Below, in pieces: positions 44,410-57,366 of a stretch of DNA of 64,000 nt. The position numbers were made by a program, and so were the translations under genes. The first letter of the stretch is position 1. Each line of letters starts with the position of its first letter. Source of the stretch: Mycobacterium pinniadriaticum (lineage in GTDB: Bacteria > Actinomycetota > Actinomycetes > Mycobacteriales > Mycobacteriaceae); assembly GCF_026242045.1 (NCBI RefSeq), contig NZ_JAPJDO010000008.1:164303-228302 (forward strand), given 5' to 3'. The notes below the pieces were generated by a model. That model searched no databases. It was given only the letters and a program-made list of their open reading frames with translations, and was not told where the DNA came from.

Positions 44410-46395
44410 TCAGCCCAGCGTTTCGGGCAACTGGCCCGCCTCCCCCAGCACGTGCTCGGCCAGAAACGCGGTGACCACCTGGTACCAGATCTTGGCGTGC
44501 TGCGGGGACAGCACCCAGTGGTTCTCGGACGGGAAGTACAGGAACCGGTGCGCCGAGGTGCCGTCGGCGGCGGCGGGCGACCCGGATTCGGTCAACAGCT
44601 CGTACCACAGTCGCAGCGCCTCACCGATGGGCACCCGATAGTCCTTGTCACCGTGGATCACCAGCATCGGAGTGGTGATCTGGTCGACGAAGCGGTGCGG
44701 CGAATTGGCTTGTGCCATGGCCGGTGTCATCTCGCGAGCCCAGTAGTAGGCACCGTCGGTGGTCGCGCCGAACTGGTCGAGTGCCCACAGGCTGGCGTGG
44801 GTGACGATCGCCGCGAAGCGGTCGGTGTGCCCGGCAACCCAGTTGGCCATGTAGCCGCCGAACGAACCACCCATCGCCGCGGTGCGTCCGGCGTCGATGC
44901 GGGGGTCGGCCACCGCGGCGTCGACGGCGGCCATCAGATCCTCATACGGCGGACCGCCCCAGGCGCCCCAGCCGCGCTGGATGAACCGCTGTCCGTAGCC
45001 GGTGGACAGTGCGGGGTCGGGCAGCAGTACCGCGTAACCACGGGCGGCCATCAACCAGGGGTTCCACCGCCACGACCACACGTTCCAGCTGCCCAGCGGC
45101 CCGCCGTGGATCCACAGCAGCAACGGGGCGGGTGATTGGGTGATGGGCGGAAGCACCAGCCAGGACCGCACCGCCGTGCCGTCGGCGGTGGTGGCGACGA
45201 TCTCGGTGAGGTCGCCCGGCAGCTGTGGCAGTTCCACGCACGGCAGTGCGGTGAGCGTCCCCGATGGGTCGATGCGCACCGGGTGCGGCGGCGCCGCGTA
45301 GGAGGTCCGCAGCGCGTAGATGACGCCGCCGGGCGCGGCCACCACGTTGGTATAGCTGAAGTCGTCGACGGTGACCTGCCGGACGGGGCCGTCGAGAGCG
45401 ATCTCGAAGACCGGGCAACGGCCGTTGTCGTCTGCGGTGACCAGAAGTGCCGCACCATCGTGGGCCCAGGTGACCGACGCTGGCCAGCGATCCCATCCGG
45501 TGGCCAGCTCTGTCCACTCCCCCGATGACAAATTCAAGTGGCACAGAGTGATTCGCGGCGCGTCCTGTGGTGTGGACACGGTTTCGCGGGTGAAGGCGAC
45601 GCTCGTGCCGTCGGGCGAGATGGCGGGGTGTTCCAGATCGGCCGCGGGATCCTCGGCGATCACCGAGCGCACGCCGGTCCGCAGGTCGATGCGCATCAGG
45701 ACCGACCGCAGCGCCGCCCGCGGGGCGGCCACCCGCCAGGCGGTGACGGCGAAGGTGCCATCGGGGCTCACCGCGAAATCCGGCTCGCCGAGCGCGGGCC
45801 CGGGCTCCCTGGTCAGGTCGGTGAGGCCCCCGTCGGCGGCGACGCCGAACAGGTGAATCTGGCCCGGACCGAGATCCTTGTCCCAGTGCCGCACTGGATA
45901 TCCGGTGTGCAGGATCGCGCTGATCTTGTTGTCCTTGCGCAGTTTTCGCAGTCGTCGTTCGTCGTCGACGGTGCCGGCCGAGGGCAGCACCGAAGCCCCG
46001 ATCACGATCGTGGACGCGGCACGCGCGGTCCGGACGGCAGAGATCCCGGCTGGCAGTTCCGCGAGCTTCGCGGCTTCCCCGCCCGCAGCCGGCAGCAACC
46101 ACAGCGCGGCCGGCGGTGTGTCGTCGTCCTCGCCCGCCCGCACCGAGGTGAACAGCAGATCCCCGTCGGCGGTGAAGACCGGCGCGGCCTCGCCCTTGGC
46201 CCCTCGGGTCAGCCGGCGAGCCGGGCTTGCCCCGGTGGGGTCCAGTTCCCACACCGCGGTGACGTATTCGGTCTTGGCGGCGTTGAGTTCGGCGACGGTG
46301 GTGACGACCCGCGACCCGTCCGCCGCCACCGCCAGGCCGGCGACCCGGGGCAGGGCGATGTAGTCGTCGAGATCGTCGAAGGGACCGGTGGTCAT
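44410..46395 (-). CDS. S9-family serine peptidase (prolyl oligopeptidase type)
   Basis: 661 residues. A beta-propeller N-terminal domain (about 1-390, with WD-like repeats such as PAISPDGTSVAFTRETVSTP) precedes an alpha/beta-hydrolase domain. The catalytic Ser is in TAAMGGSFGGYMANWVAG near 515, Asp in MLVIHGDKDYRVPIGEALRL and His in FPSENHWVLSPQHAKIWYQV. It probably cleaves short peptides in the cytoplasm, as no signal peptide is seen. Similar to Rv0457c. Confidence 0.92.
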   Translation of the reverse strand: MTTGPFDDLDDYIALPRVAGLAVAADGSRVVTTVAELNAAKTEYVTAVWELDPTGASPARRLTRGAKGEAAPVFTADGDLLFTSVRAGEDDDTPPAALWLLPAAGGEAAKLAELPAGISAVRTARAASTIVIGASVLPSAGTVDDERRLRKLRKDNKISAILHTGYPVRHWDKDLGPGQIHLFGVAADGGLTDLTREPGPALGEPDFAVSPDGTFAVTAWRVAAPRAALRSVLMRIDLRTGVRSVIAEDPAADLEHPAISPDGTSVAFTRETVSTPQDAPRITLCHLNLSSGEWTELATGWDRWPASVTWAHDGAALLVTADDNGRCPVFEIALDGPVRQVTVDDFSYTNVVAAPGGVIYALRTSYAAPPHPVRIDPSGTLTALPCVELPQLPGDLTEIVATTADGTAVRSWLVLPPITQSPAPLLLWIHGGPLGSWNVWSWRWNPWLMAARGYAVLLPDPALSTGYGQRFIQRGWGAWGGPPYEDLMAAVDAAVADPRIDAGRTAAMGGSFGGYMANWVAGHTDRFAAIVTHASLWALDQFGATTDGAYYWAREMTPAMAQANSPHRFVDQITTPMLVIHGDKDYRVPIGEALRLWYELLTESGSPAAADGTSAHRFLYFPSENHWVLSPQHAKIWYQVVTAFLAEHVLGEAGQLPETLG

Positions 46396-46401
46396 GCGGA
46401 C

Positions 46402-46411
46402 ACGCTACGTT
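46402..46411. promoter_or_regulatory. Overlapping divergent -10 boxes of two leaderless genes
   Basis: On the minus strand TAGCGT (46407-46402) lies 6 bases before the peptidase ATG (46395). On the plus strand TACGTT (46406-46411) lies 6 bases before the monooxygenase ATG (46418). The two boxes share two bases, and the start codons are only 22 bp apart, so polymerase can occupy only one promoter at a time. Confidence 0.5.
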
Positions 46412-46417
46412 CAACCC

Positions 46418-47584
46418 ATGACCGAGATCGCTGTCGTCGGCGCGGGGATCGCCGGGCTCGCGTCGGCCGTGGCGCTGGCGGGTCGGGGTCATTCCGTCAC
46501 AGTGATCGAGGAGCGCACCGACACCGCGTCCGGCGCGGGCATCAGCATCTGGCCCAACGCGCTCGCGGCGCTCGACCGGCTCGGCCTCGGCGACCAGGTC
46601 CGGGCGGCCGGTGGCCGGGTGACCGCGGGTGCGGTGCGCTGGAAGGACGGCACCTGGCTGCGCCGGCCGGCCGGTGAGCGCATCGTCTCCGCGTTGGGCG
46701 AGCCGCTGGTCGTGCTGCAGCGGGTCGCGCTGCGCGACATCCTGGCCGGTGCACTGGCCCCCGGCACCGTTATCGACGGGGTCGCGGTCCGCGAGGTGAC
46801 CGCCACCGCCACCGGGGTGCGGCTGCACCTGACCGATTCCTCGACGCGGGAGGTGGGCGCGGTGGTGGGCGCCGACGGCACCGGATCGGTGGTGGCCCGC
46901 CACCTCAACGGCCCGCTACCGCATCGCTACGCGGGGTACACCGCGTGGCGCGGGGTGTCCGCCCTGGCGATCGACGCCGATCTGGCCGGCGAGACCATGG
47001 GCGCCGGGGTCGAGGTCGGCCATGTCCCGATGGGCGCCGACCGGACGTACTGGTTCGCCACCGAACGCGCCGCCGAAGGCGCTACCGCACCGGATGGGGA
47101 GCTGGCGTATCTGCGCGCCAAGTTCGGCGCGTGGGCCGCGCCCATCCCGGCAATGCTGGCGGCCACCGATCCCGCCGAGGTGCTGCGTAACGACCTCTAC
47201 GACCGTGGCATCGCGCAGCGCTGGGCTGCGGGACCGGTGGTGCTGGTCGGGGATGCGGCCCACCCGATGCGGCCGCACCTGGGTCAGGGTGGCTGCCAGG
47301 CACTTGAGGATGCCGCCGTGCTCGGTGCGTTCGTGGAGATGTCCGCCGACCTTCCGACGGCGTTCGCGGCCTTCGCATCCTTCCGTCGCCGCCGGGTGCG
47401 TGCCATCGTCGCCGAATCACGGGTGATCGGCCGGGCGGTCAACCTGCGCCCGCCCGCGCTCAGCGCGCTGGCCAGCAGGGCCACCGTGGCGCTGCCGGAG
47501 TTCCTGGTGACCCGCCACCTCGCCTCGATCGCCGCCGGGTCGGCGTTTCGGTTGCCCACACGCGACGACGCCCAGCCGGCGTGA
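46418..47584 (+). CDS. FAD-dependent monooxygenase
   Basis: 388 residues. The FAD-binding GxGxxG is in EIAVVGAGIAGLASAVALAG; the DG motif is VGAVVGADGTGSVVARHLNG near 160; the second FAD contact is GPVVLVGDAAHPMRPHLGQG near 290. This is the class A flavoprotein hydroxylase fold (PHBH type), acting on an aromatic or polyketide substrate not identifiable here. It is divergent from the S9 peptidase through overlapping promoters and converges on an rpf gene with a hairpin between them. Confidence 0.88.
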   Translation: MTEIAVVGAGIAGLASAVALAGRGHSVTVIEERTDTASGAGISIWPNALAALDRLGLGDQVRAAGGRVTAGAVRWKDGTWLRRPAGERIVSALGEPLVVLQRVALRDILAGALAPGTVIDGVAVREVTATATGVRLHLTDSSTREVGAVVGADGTGSVVARHLNGPLPHRYAGYTAWRGVSALAIDADLAGETMGAGVEVGHVPMGADRTYWFATERAAEGATAPDGELAYLRAKFGAWAAPIPAMLAATDPAEVLRNDLYDRGIAQRWAAGPVVLVGDAAHPMRPHLGQGGCQALEDAAVLGAFVEMSADLPTAFAAFASFRRRRVRAIVAESRVIGRAVNLRPPALSALASRATVALPEFLVTRHLASIAAGSAFRLPTRDDAQPA

Positions 47585-47598
47585 ACCGGCTGGGCGTC
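47567..47598. terminator. Bidirectional hairpin between the monooxygenase and rpf genes
   Basis: A 13-bp perfect stem (47567-47579 with 47586-47598) and a 6-base loop contain the monooxygenase TGA in the loop. It ends 8 bp before the rpf stop on the other strand. Confidence 0.7.
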
Positions 47599-47605
47599 TC
47601 GTGTG

Positions 47606-48217
<612 letters not shown>

Positions 48218-48224
48218 TCAGAGA

Positions 48225-48264
48225 CAAGGGTGGCGCCGAGTCAGTCGACCCGGCGCCACCCTTG
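48225..48264 (-). terminator. Hairpin terminator of the second rpf gene
   Basis: A perfect 14-bp stem (48225-48238 with 48251-48264, arm CAAGGGTGGCGCCG) with a 12-base loop lies 12 bp after the rpf stop. It separates the two rpf transcripts. Confidence 0.8.
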
Positions 48265-48275
48265 AGAGCGTTATC

Positions 48276-48840
<565 letters not shown>

Positions 48841-48981
48841 AGCCAATCGAGCGAAGTCACATCAACGACACGCCTATCTCGGTTTGATAACAGGACGATC
48901 ACGGCCGGAACTTGTGAGTTATCTGTGCAGGTCAGCGCCACGTTTCATGACCAGGCAGTACGTTGACACGCCCGTCAATTT

Positions 48982-49020
48982 TGTGATTCAAATCACGCAC
49001 TATTTGTGGCCTGGGCCACA
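48982..49020. promoter_or_regulatory. Two adjacent CRP-like palindromes upstream of the second rpf gene
   Basis: TGTGATTCAAATCACG (48982-48997) and TGTGGCCTGGGCCACA (49005-49020) both follow the TGTGA-N6-TCACA layout, and their centres are 23 bp apart. A TTGAC-like hexamer (TTGACG on the minus strand) lies just downstream of the first, about 370 bp before the rpf gene. M. tuberculosis CRP (Rv3676) activates rpfA, so a similar role here is reasonable. Confidence 0.5.
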
Positions 49021-49549
49021 GGTCTTTGATCACGCAATGCACCGAAAGCGTCGGGGTCGGCACATCCGGGCCAGGAGGCGCGCCTCGCGTGCCACGTCCA
49101 GCGCGCGCCGGCCAGGGATCACGTTAGCTGACCGCCCTCCCCGTTCGCCGTCAACCGGATGGACGAAAACCCTTGTCGATAATAATCTTTCACTCCAGTA
49201 CGCCGCATTCGCAGCGCCGGGGTCCGACAACCGGCGACCGGCCGACCCTGACAGTTCGGGCTCAGAATGTATTGCCTACCAGGAGTGTTCGCGGGTCTCC
49301 TGCCGCACCCCTCGGCGCCGCACCCCGGCCCCGGACCGGTGACGCACCGAGCGGAATGCCCGCCGTTACCGACGAGGCGCGAGATCAGCGCGAAATGGCC
49401 CGGTTTCACTGACCTCTCGGCACGGAGACGGCTGAAATTCGTTCTGGCTCAGACGATCTTGAGGTCCACAGAATGTGGATAAATGACTGGTGCCAAATAC
49501 CGGAGTGCAATTTCAATAATTCGCACCGAAATAGGGTGTCTTTCGAAAA
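49021..49549. other. Gene-poor stretch upstream of the rpf leader, AT-rich at its end
   Basis: No reading frame here has convincing codon use or a family match. The last 120 bp are markedly AT-rich for this genome. They contain a palindrome TCCACA-GAA-TGTGGA (49465-49479) whose right half extends into TGTGGATAA (49474-49482), an exact DnaA-box sequence. It lies downstream of mobA. Confidence 0.4.
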
Positions 49550-50128
49550 TTAGGTAGCGATTTGCTGTTGCAAATCAGCCGGAGAATTGACGTTGGCCAG
49601 CGCCGGACCCGCGGGCAGCACGACCCGCTGGGTCACGACGGTTTCGGCCAGCGCGCGCATGCTGCGCTCACCCGCGGCGACGAGGGCGTCGATATGGTCG
49701 GCGAGGTCGGTGCGGTAGATGCCGGCCAGGTAGTGGTCCCGGCTATCCCACGGCAGCACGATGTCGACACCGGAGTATTCGGCCAGTTCGTCGATCACGT
49801 CGACGGTCAGGAACGGCATGTCGACCGCGCTGACGAAGGCCCGCTCCAGTCCGGCCGCCGCGGCCGCCCGAAGCCCGCGCCCGGTGGCCAACAACGGTCC
49901 CACCCCGCGCACCTCGTCGCGCAGCACCTCGGCGTTCAGCGCCGGGAGGGCCTGGCCGGGGGCGGCGATCACGAACACCGGCGCACAACGCGACCTCAAG
50001 ACTCCGACGGTGTACTCCACCATCGTGACGCCCCCATCGGGATGCGGCAGCGTGGCCTTGTCCCGGCCCATCCGGCGCGACGCACCACCAGCCAGCACCA
50101 CGGCGGCCAACGGGGCGGGCGTGCTCAC
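49550..50128 (-). CDS. mobA: Molybdenum cofactor guanylyltransferase
   Basis: 192 residues. [20 protein letters not shown] is the nucleotide-binding signature, and [20 protein letters not shown] supplies the metal-binding Asp. It attaches GMP to molybdopterin to make the bis-MGD cofactor used by enzymes such as the FdhF protein at 58654. Starts at GTG 50128, 18 bp after korB. The position equals Rv2453c. Confidence 0.9.
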   Translation of the reverse strand: MSTPAPLAAVVLAGGASRRMGRDKATLPHPDGGVTMVEYTVGVLRSRCAPVFVIAAPGQALPALNAEVLRDEVRGVGPLLATGRGLRAAAAAGLERAFVSAVDMPFLTVDVIDELAEYSGVDIVLPWDSRDHYLAGIYRTDLADHIDALVAAGERSMRALAETVVTQRVVLPAGPALANVNSPADLQQQIAT

Positions 50129-50146
50129 GGCTGCGTCTAGGGCCGG

Positions 50147-51219
50147 CTAGTCGACGGTCCAGGTGTCACGGCCGCGCAGCAACGATTGCAGCGCGTGCCG
50201 GTCATGGGGCGTGGCCTCTCGCGCAAGGCGGACCTGGTCACGGGCGGCGTCGTCATACGTCGGCCGGCTGACCTGGCGGAAGACGCCCATCACGGTGTGT
50301 TCGAGGTTCTGCTGGCTCAACCGTGACAGTGCGAAGGCGTAGGCGGAGTCGGCGATGGTGGCGTCGTGGACCACGATGTCACTGGCCGCGACGTCGGCGG
50401 TCTTGGCCACATCGAGCCCGAAACCGGTCTTGACCACGCAGTACTCGCCGTTGGCCCCGAACGTGACCGGCTCACCCTGGCGGACGTTGATGATCCGCTC
50501 CTCGGCCCCCTCCTTGCGGAGCAGGTCGAAGGAACCGTCGTTGAAGATCGGGCAGTCCTGCATGATCTCAACCAGCGCGGCACCGCGATGCTCGGCGGCC
50601 GCCTTCAGCACCTCCGACAGACCCTTGCGATCGGAGTCCAGCGCCCGGCCCACGAACGTCGCCTCGGCACCCAGCGCCAGCGACACCGGGTTGAACGGAT
50701 GATCCAGCGAGCCCATCGGGGTGGACTTGGTGACCTTGCCGACCTCCGAGGTCGGCGAGTACTGGCCCTTGGTCAGACCGTAGATCCGGTTGTTGAACAG
50801 CAGGATCGTGATGTTGACGTTGCGGCGCAGCGCATGGATCAGGTGGTTGCCACCGATCGACAGGGCGTCACCGTCGCCGGTGACCACCCAGACCGACAGA
50901 TCCGGGCGGGCCAGCGCCAGGCCGGTGGCGATGGTCGGCGCGCGCCCGTGGATCGAGTGGAAGCCGTACGTCTCCAGGTAGTACGGGAACCGGCTCGAGC
51001 AGCCGATACCGCTGACGAAAGCGATGTTCTCCCGGCGCAGCCCCAGATCCGGCAGGAAGTTGCGGATCGTGTTGAGGATGACGTAGTCACCGCAACCCGG
51101 GCACCAGCGAACCTCCTGGTCGCTGGTGAAGTCCTTGGCCTTCTGCGGCTCATCGGTGGTCGGCACCCACGCCGTCTTGGACACACCCGGTGCCAGCAGG
51201 TCCGAGCCGATCAGGTCAG

Positions 51220-51223
<4 letters not shown>
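50147..51223 (-). CDS. korB: 2-oxoglutarate:ferredoxin oxidoreductase, beta subunit
   Basis: 358 residues of the thiamine-diphosphate-binding subunit. VRWCPGCGDYVILNTIRNFL holds the Cys motif, and VVTGDGDALSIGGNHLIHAL plus ILLFNNRIYGLTKGQYSPTS form the GDG...N ThDP motif. With korA it oxidatively decarboxylates 2-oxoglutarate to succinyl-CoA with ferredoxin as acceptor, an alternative to the NAD-linked dehydrogenase. The ATG overlaps the korA stop by 4 bp. Confidence 0.95.
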
Positions 51224-53262
<2,039 letters not shown>

Positions 53263-53451
53263 TCGCGGTACCGATTATTGCACTTTCTTAGGCAAGCCAG
53301 ACCACGGCGGGACATTGACACGCCGCGCACCCTGCCTGAAAATCACAGCTCACGGACTTGATCCACACCCGGATGAGACAAAAGTGTGTCGTTCGTCACT
53401 TCCCGAGAACGGGATTCTCTAAGAGATCGGCTACTCGTGGGTAGCTCTCAG

Positions 53452-54297
53452 TTAGCGGCGCGCCGCCAGGCGTTTCTCGAGTTCGCCGGCGACAAGTTCA
53501 CTGGCTTCTTTGGCCGCCGCGCGGGGATCGGCGCCCGCGGCTCGATTGGCGACATAGCAGGTGGTGAACATGTCGCCGGCCCCCGTGGTCTGCACGCCCT
53601 CCACCCGCCAGGCGGCGGGCACCCGCACGCACGAGTCCGGGGTGTAGATGTCGCATCCCTCGGATCCGTAGGTGACCAGGATCTCCGGGACGCCGAGGCG
53701 GGCCGCGGTCGCTTCATCGAACGGCCCGTCGGCGACGATGACGGCTTCATCTTCGGCCAGCTTCAAGATGCTGATGTGGGCCAACAGTTCGGGCGGGTAG
53801 TGCCGGTCCACGACGAGCGGTCCGAGCCGGTCGGCGCGGACCAGGCCCTGGCCGTCGTAGGCGACCCGATGACCCCGCCGCGCCAGCAGCGCGAGCGTCG
53901 GCGCGGGAAAGTCGGTGCGCAACAGCGGGGCGAGATGCACCCAGGTGGTGTCGGGCCCGGCGGCTTCGACCTGTGCGGGGCCCCACACCGGGCCGATGGC
54001 CTCCACCGACATCCGGCGGTGATCGGCGTCGGAGTAGTCCAGCCGAAACGAGCTCGTGCGATCCGCCGTCAGGATCTGCATCATCGAACCGAACCGCTCC
54101 AGCAGTGGATCGAACAACGGCCGGTCCTCGGCGGCGGCGAGCGCGACGATCCGGCCCGGTCCGCCGGCGGCCTCCATGGCCACACCGGAGAACGACGCGC
54201 ACCCGCCGGGCGTCCTCGGCCCGCCGTTGATCACGTCGATGGCCAGATTGCCCAGCACGGTCACGCCGTCGACGAGCTCGGCGCGCGGTTCTGGCAC
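53452..54297 (-). CDS. PfkB-family carbohydrate kinase
   Basis: 281 residues from GTG 54297, chosen because GAGGAGAA lies 6 bases upstream; ATG 54312 and 54330 are alternatives. VTVLGNLAIDVINGGPRTPG and GGCASFSGVAMEAAGGPGRI form the PfkB N-terminal region, and EGVQTTGAGDMFTTCYVANR is the catalytic anion-hole motif. The sequence is distinct from rbsK at 23790. Substrate unknown (a sugar or nucleoside). Confidence 0.82.
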   Translation of the reverse strand: MPEPRAELVDGVTVLGNLAIDVINGGPRTPGGCASFSGVAMEAAGGPGRIVALAAAEDRPLFDPLLERFGSMMQILTADRTSSFRLDYSDADHRRMSVEAIGPVWGPAQVEAAGPDTTWVHLAPLLRTDFPAPTLALLARRGHRVAYDGQGLVRADRLGPLVVDRHYPPELLAHISILKLAEDEAVIVADGPFDEATAARLGVPEILVTYGSEGCDIYTPDSCVRVPAAWRVEGVQTTGAGDMFTTCYVANRAAGADPRAAAKEASELVAGELEKRLAARR

Positions 54298-54447
54298 TCG
54301 ACTTCTCCTCATCAACGTCGGCGCATCCATCGTCGCCGTCGGCGCGAGATGGTAGTCGGGTTTTCCTCGAACCAACGACACAGGCGGATGGAGTCGAACT
54401 AGCTGATCTGACCGCCCCCGGGGTCTCGGGGGTGCCAAGATGCCACC

Positions 54448-55146
54448 ATGCAGACCACCTACCCCGCACCGGGCCGCCCTCTCCCCGCGTATCAGGCCAG
54501 GCCGACCGGGGCGGGGCCGTGGCCCGGGGTGGTCATCGTCCACGACGCGGTGGGCATGACGCGCGACGTGCAGCGCATCACCGACCGGTTCGCCGACAAC
54601 GGCTACCTCGCGATCACACCGGCGCTCTACCACCGCGGCAATCGGCTGCTGTGCGTGGTGCGGACCCTGCAGGCATTCCGCGACGGCAAGGGGACGGCCG
54701 TCGACGATCTGGTCGCCGCGCGCGATCACCTCGCTGCCGATCCCGACTGCACCGGAAAGGTCGGCATCGTCGGGTTCTGCATGGGCGGCGGATTCTGCCT
54801 GGTGCTCGGCCCCAGTGGACATTTCGACGCCTCGGCCCCCAACTACGGCGCGTGGCCCAAGGACATCTCCGCGATTCCGAACTCGTGCCCCACTGTCGCC
54901 AGCTACGGCGCCAAGGACCGGATGCTCAAGGGCGCAGCAGCCAAACTCGAAGAATTACTCGCCGAAGGCGGCGTGGCGCGCGACATCAAGGAATACCCGA
55001 ACGTGGGGCATTCCTTCATGAACCAATTTCCCGCCCCGGGACCGCTGAAAGTCATCGAGCAGGTCGCCGGATTGGCTTACTCGGAGCCCGAGGCCGAGGA
55101 CGCCTGGCAGCGCATCCTGGCGTTCTTCGGCGAACACCTGAAGTGA
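54448..55146 (+). CDS. Dienelactone hydrolase family protein
   Basis: A 232-residue alpha/beta-hydrolase. VVIVHDAVGMTRDVQRITDR, the nucleophile Cys in VGIVGFCMGGGFCLVLG near residue 112, Asp in VASYGAKDRMLKGAA and His in PNVGHSFMNQFPAPG give a Cys-Asp-His triad typical of dienelactone hydrolases. These open lactone rings in chlorocatechol breakdown, but many homologues act on other esters. No catechol genes are nearby. Confidence 0.88.
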   Translation: MQTTYPAPGRPLPAYQARPTGAGPWPGVVIVHDAVGMTRDVQRITDRFADNGYLAITPALYHRGNRLLCVVRTLQAFRDGKGTAVDDLVAARDHLAADPDCTGKVGIVGFCMGGGFCLVLGPSGHFDASAPNYGAWPKDISAIPNSCPTVASYGAKDRMLKGAAAKLEELLAEGGVARDIKEYPNVGHSFMNQFPAPGPLKVIEQVAGLAYSEPEAEDAWQRILAFFGEHLK

Positions 55147-55191
55147 TGCCGAGGCTGGCACTCGCCTGAGCGGGCCAGCCTCGGCGCTAAC

Positions 55192-57366
55192 TCAGAGGAT
55201 GTAGAGCATTTCCTGGTAGGTCGGCAGCGGCCAGAGGTCGTCGGCGACAACGCTTTCCAGCGTGTCGGCGGCTTCCCGCGCCGCAGCCATCGCCGGCAGG
55301 ACCGCGTCCCGGTAGTGCAGCGCCTCCGCGGCGGCACCGTCGACGTGAGTTCCCATCGCGGCCTTGAGATCGGCGAGCGCCTTGGTCAGGTCGGTGATCG
55401 GAGCCGACACGGCCTCCAGCAGCGTGGTGTCGGGGTCCATACCCGCCTTCTTCAGCGCCGTGACGTTCTGCGCCAGTTCGGTCTGGTAACGGATCGCCGC
55501 CGGCAGGATCACTGTCGAACCCATCTCCAGGACCAGCTTGGCCTCCACCGCGATGGTCAGAACGTACTGCTCCAGCCGCACCTCGTAGCGGCTGTGCAGC
55601 TCGCGCTCGTTGAACACGCCGTACTTCTCGAACAGCGCGATGGCTTCCGGCTTGATCAACTCCGGGATGGCATCCGGGGTGGTCTTCAGGTTGGGCAGAC
55701 CACGCTCGGCGGCCTCGATCTGCCAGTTCTCCGAATAGCCGTCACCGTTGAAGACCACCGCACCGTGTTCGGTGATGACATCGGTCAGTAGCTTCTGCAC
55801 CGCGGAGTCGAACTCTTCGCCGTCGGCAACCGCCTTCTCCAGCACGGTGGCCATGTAGTCGAGCGAGTCGGCCATGATCGTGTTGAGGACGATCATCGGA
55901 ACGTTGATGGTCTGCCCCGAACCCGGTGCGCGGAACTCGAACCGGTTGCCGGTGAAGGCGAACGGGCTGGTGCGGTTGCGGTCGCCGGGATCGGTCGGCA
56001 GCACCGGCAGCGTGTCGACGCCGATGATCATGCTGCCCTTGCCCTTCGACGATGTCGCCGCGCCCTTGGCGATCTGCTCGAACACGTCGGCCAGCTGCTC
56101 GCCGAGGAAGATCGAGATGATCGCGGGCGGGGCCTCGTTGGCGCCGAGCCGGTGGTCGTTGGTGGCCGAGGCCACCGACACCCGCAGCAGGCCGCCGAAC
56201 TTGTGCACGGCCCGGATGACGGCCGCGCAGAACACCAGGAACTGTGCGTTCTCGTGCGGGGTGTCGCCGGGCACCAGCAGGCTGCCGAACTGGGAGTTGC
56301 CCATGGAGAAGTTGACGTGCTTGCCCGATCCGTTGACGCCGGCGAACGGCTTCTCGTGGAACAGGCACTCCATGCCATGCCGCTTGGCGACATTACGGAA
56401 CGTGGTCATCAGCAGCTGCTGATGGTCGGCGGCGATATTGGCCCGCTCGAACATCGGAGCGATCTCGAACTGACCGGGCGCGACCTCGTTGTGCCGCGTC
56501 TTGGCCGGGATGCCCAGTTTGAACAGCTCACGCTCGGTGTCCATCATGAATGCCAGCACCCGGTCGGGCACCGCGCCGAAGTAGTGGTCGTCGAACTCCT
56601 GGCCCTTGGGCGGCTTGGCGCCGAACAGGGTGCGCCCGGCATTAATGAGGTCCGGACGGGCCAGGAAGAAGTGCCGATCGACCAGGAAGTACTCCTGCTC
56701 CGGGCCGCAGAACGACACGACATGCTCGAAGTCGGTGTGGCCGAACAGCTTCAGGATCCGTTCGGCGTGCGTGCCCATCGCCTGTTGGCTGCGCAGCAGC
56801 GGCGTCTTGTAGTCCAGGGCCTCGCCGGTCATCGACACGAACACCGTTGGGATGCACAGGGTGTTGCCGTTCGGGTTCTCCAGGATGTAGGCGGGGCTGG
56901 TCACGTCCCAGCCGGTGTACCCGCGGGCCTCGAAGGTGCTGCGCAAACCACCGGACGGGAAGCTCGACGCGTCGGGCTCACCCTGGATCAGGGTCTTGCC
57001 CGCGAACTCGGCCAAGGTCTGGCCGTCGGAGACGGGCTCGAGGAAACTGTCGTGCTTCTCGGCGGTCAGTCCGGTCATCGGGTAGAAGACGTGGGCGTAG
57101 TGGGTGGCGCCCTTCTCCAGGGCCCAGTCCTTCATCGCGACCGCAACCGTGTCCGCGACCGCGGGATCGAGCTTGGCGCCCTTCTCGATCGTCGCGATAA
57201 CCGACTTATAGACCGACTTGGGCAGCCGGGCCTGCATCTCGGCCTTGGTGAACACGTTCGATCCGAAGATCTCACCCGGCTCCTCGCCGGGGACGAAGCT
57301 GACCGCCGGAGGCTCGTAGGCCTCGACATTGATGATCGCCTGGATGCGGGCCGCGTTTCCGCTCAA
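55192..57366 (-). CDS. Glutamine synthetase type III
   Basis: 724 residues from TTG 57366, preceded by GAGGAA at ideal spacing; in-frame ATG 57414 is an alternative. The large GSIII has [20 protein letters not shown] early, the glutamate-binding [40 protein letters not shown], and [13 protein letters not shown] in the catalytic barrel. It ligates ammonia to glutamate using ATP. Mycobacteria normally rely on GSI (glnA1), so this is an extra, unrelated-type enzyme. It is convergent with the dienelactone hydrolase gene. Confidence 0.93.
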   Translation of the reverse strand: MSGNAARIQAIINVEAYEPPAVSFVPGEEPGEIFGSNVFTKAEMQARLPKSVYKSVIATIEKGAKLDPAVADTVAVAMKDWALEKGATHYAHVFYPMTGLTAEKHDSFLEPVSDGQTLAEFAGKTLIQGEPDASSFPSGGLRSTFEARGYTGWDVTSPAYILENPNGNTLCIPTVFVSMTGEALDYKTPLLRSQQAMGTHAERILKLFGHTDFEHVVSFCGPEQEYFLVDRHFFLARPDLINAGRTLFGAKPPKGQEFDDHYFGAVPDRVLAFMMDTERELFKLGIPAKTRHNEVAPGQFEIAPMFERANIAADHQQLLMTTFRNVAKRHGMECLFHEKPFAGVNGSGKHVNFSMGNSQFGSLLVPGDTPHENAQFLVFCAAVIRAVHKFGGLLRVSVASATNDHRLGANEAPPAIISIFLGEQLADVFEQIAKGAATSSKGKGSMIIGVDTLPVLPTDPGDRNRTSPFAFTGNRFEFRAPGSGQTINVPMIVLNTIMADSLDYMATVLEKAVADGEEFDSAVQKLLTDVITEHGAVVFNGDGYSENWQIEAAERGLPNLKTTPDAIPELIKPEAIALFEKYGVFNERELHSRYEVRLEQYVLTIAVEAKLVLEMGSTVILPAAIRYQTELAQNVTALKKAGMDPDTTLLEAVSAPITDLTKALADLKAAMGTHVDGAAAEALHYRDAVLPAMAAAREAADTLESVVADDLWPLPTYQEMLYIL

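Noticed and set aside
48884..49409. Open frames of 152 aa (plus) and 96 aa (minus) upstream of rpf
   Set aside because: Composition is Arg/Ser-rich without codon bias, no ribosome binding site or family match, and the region is better explained as regulatory.
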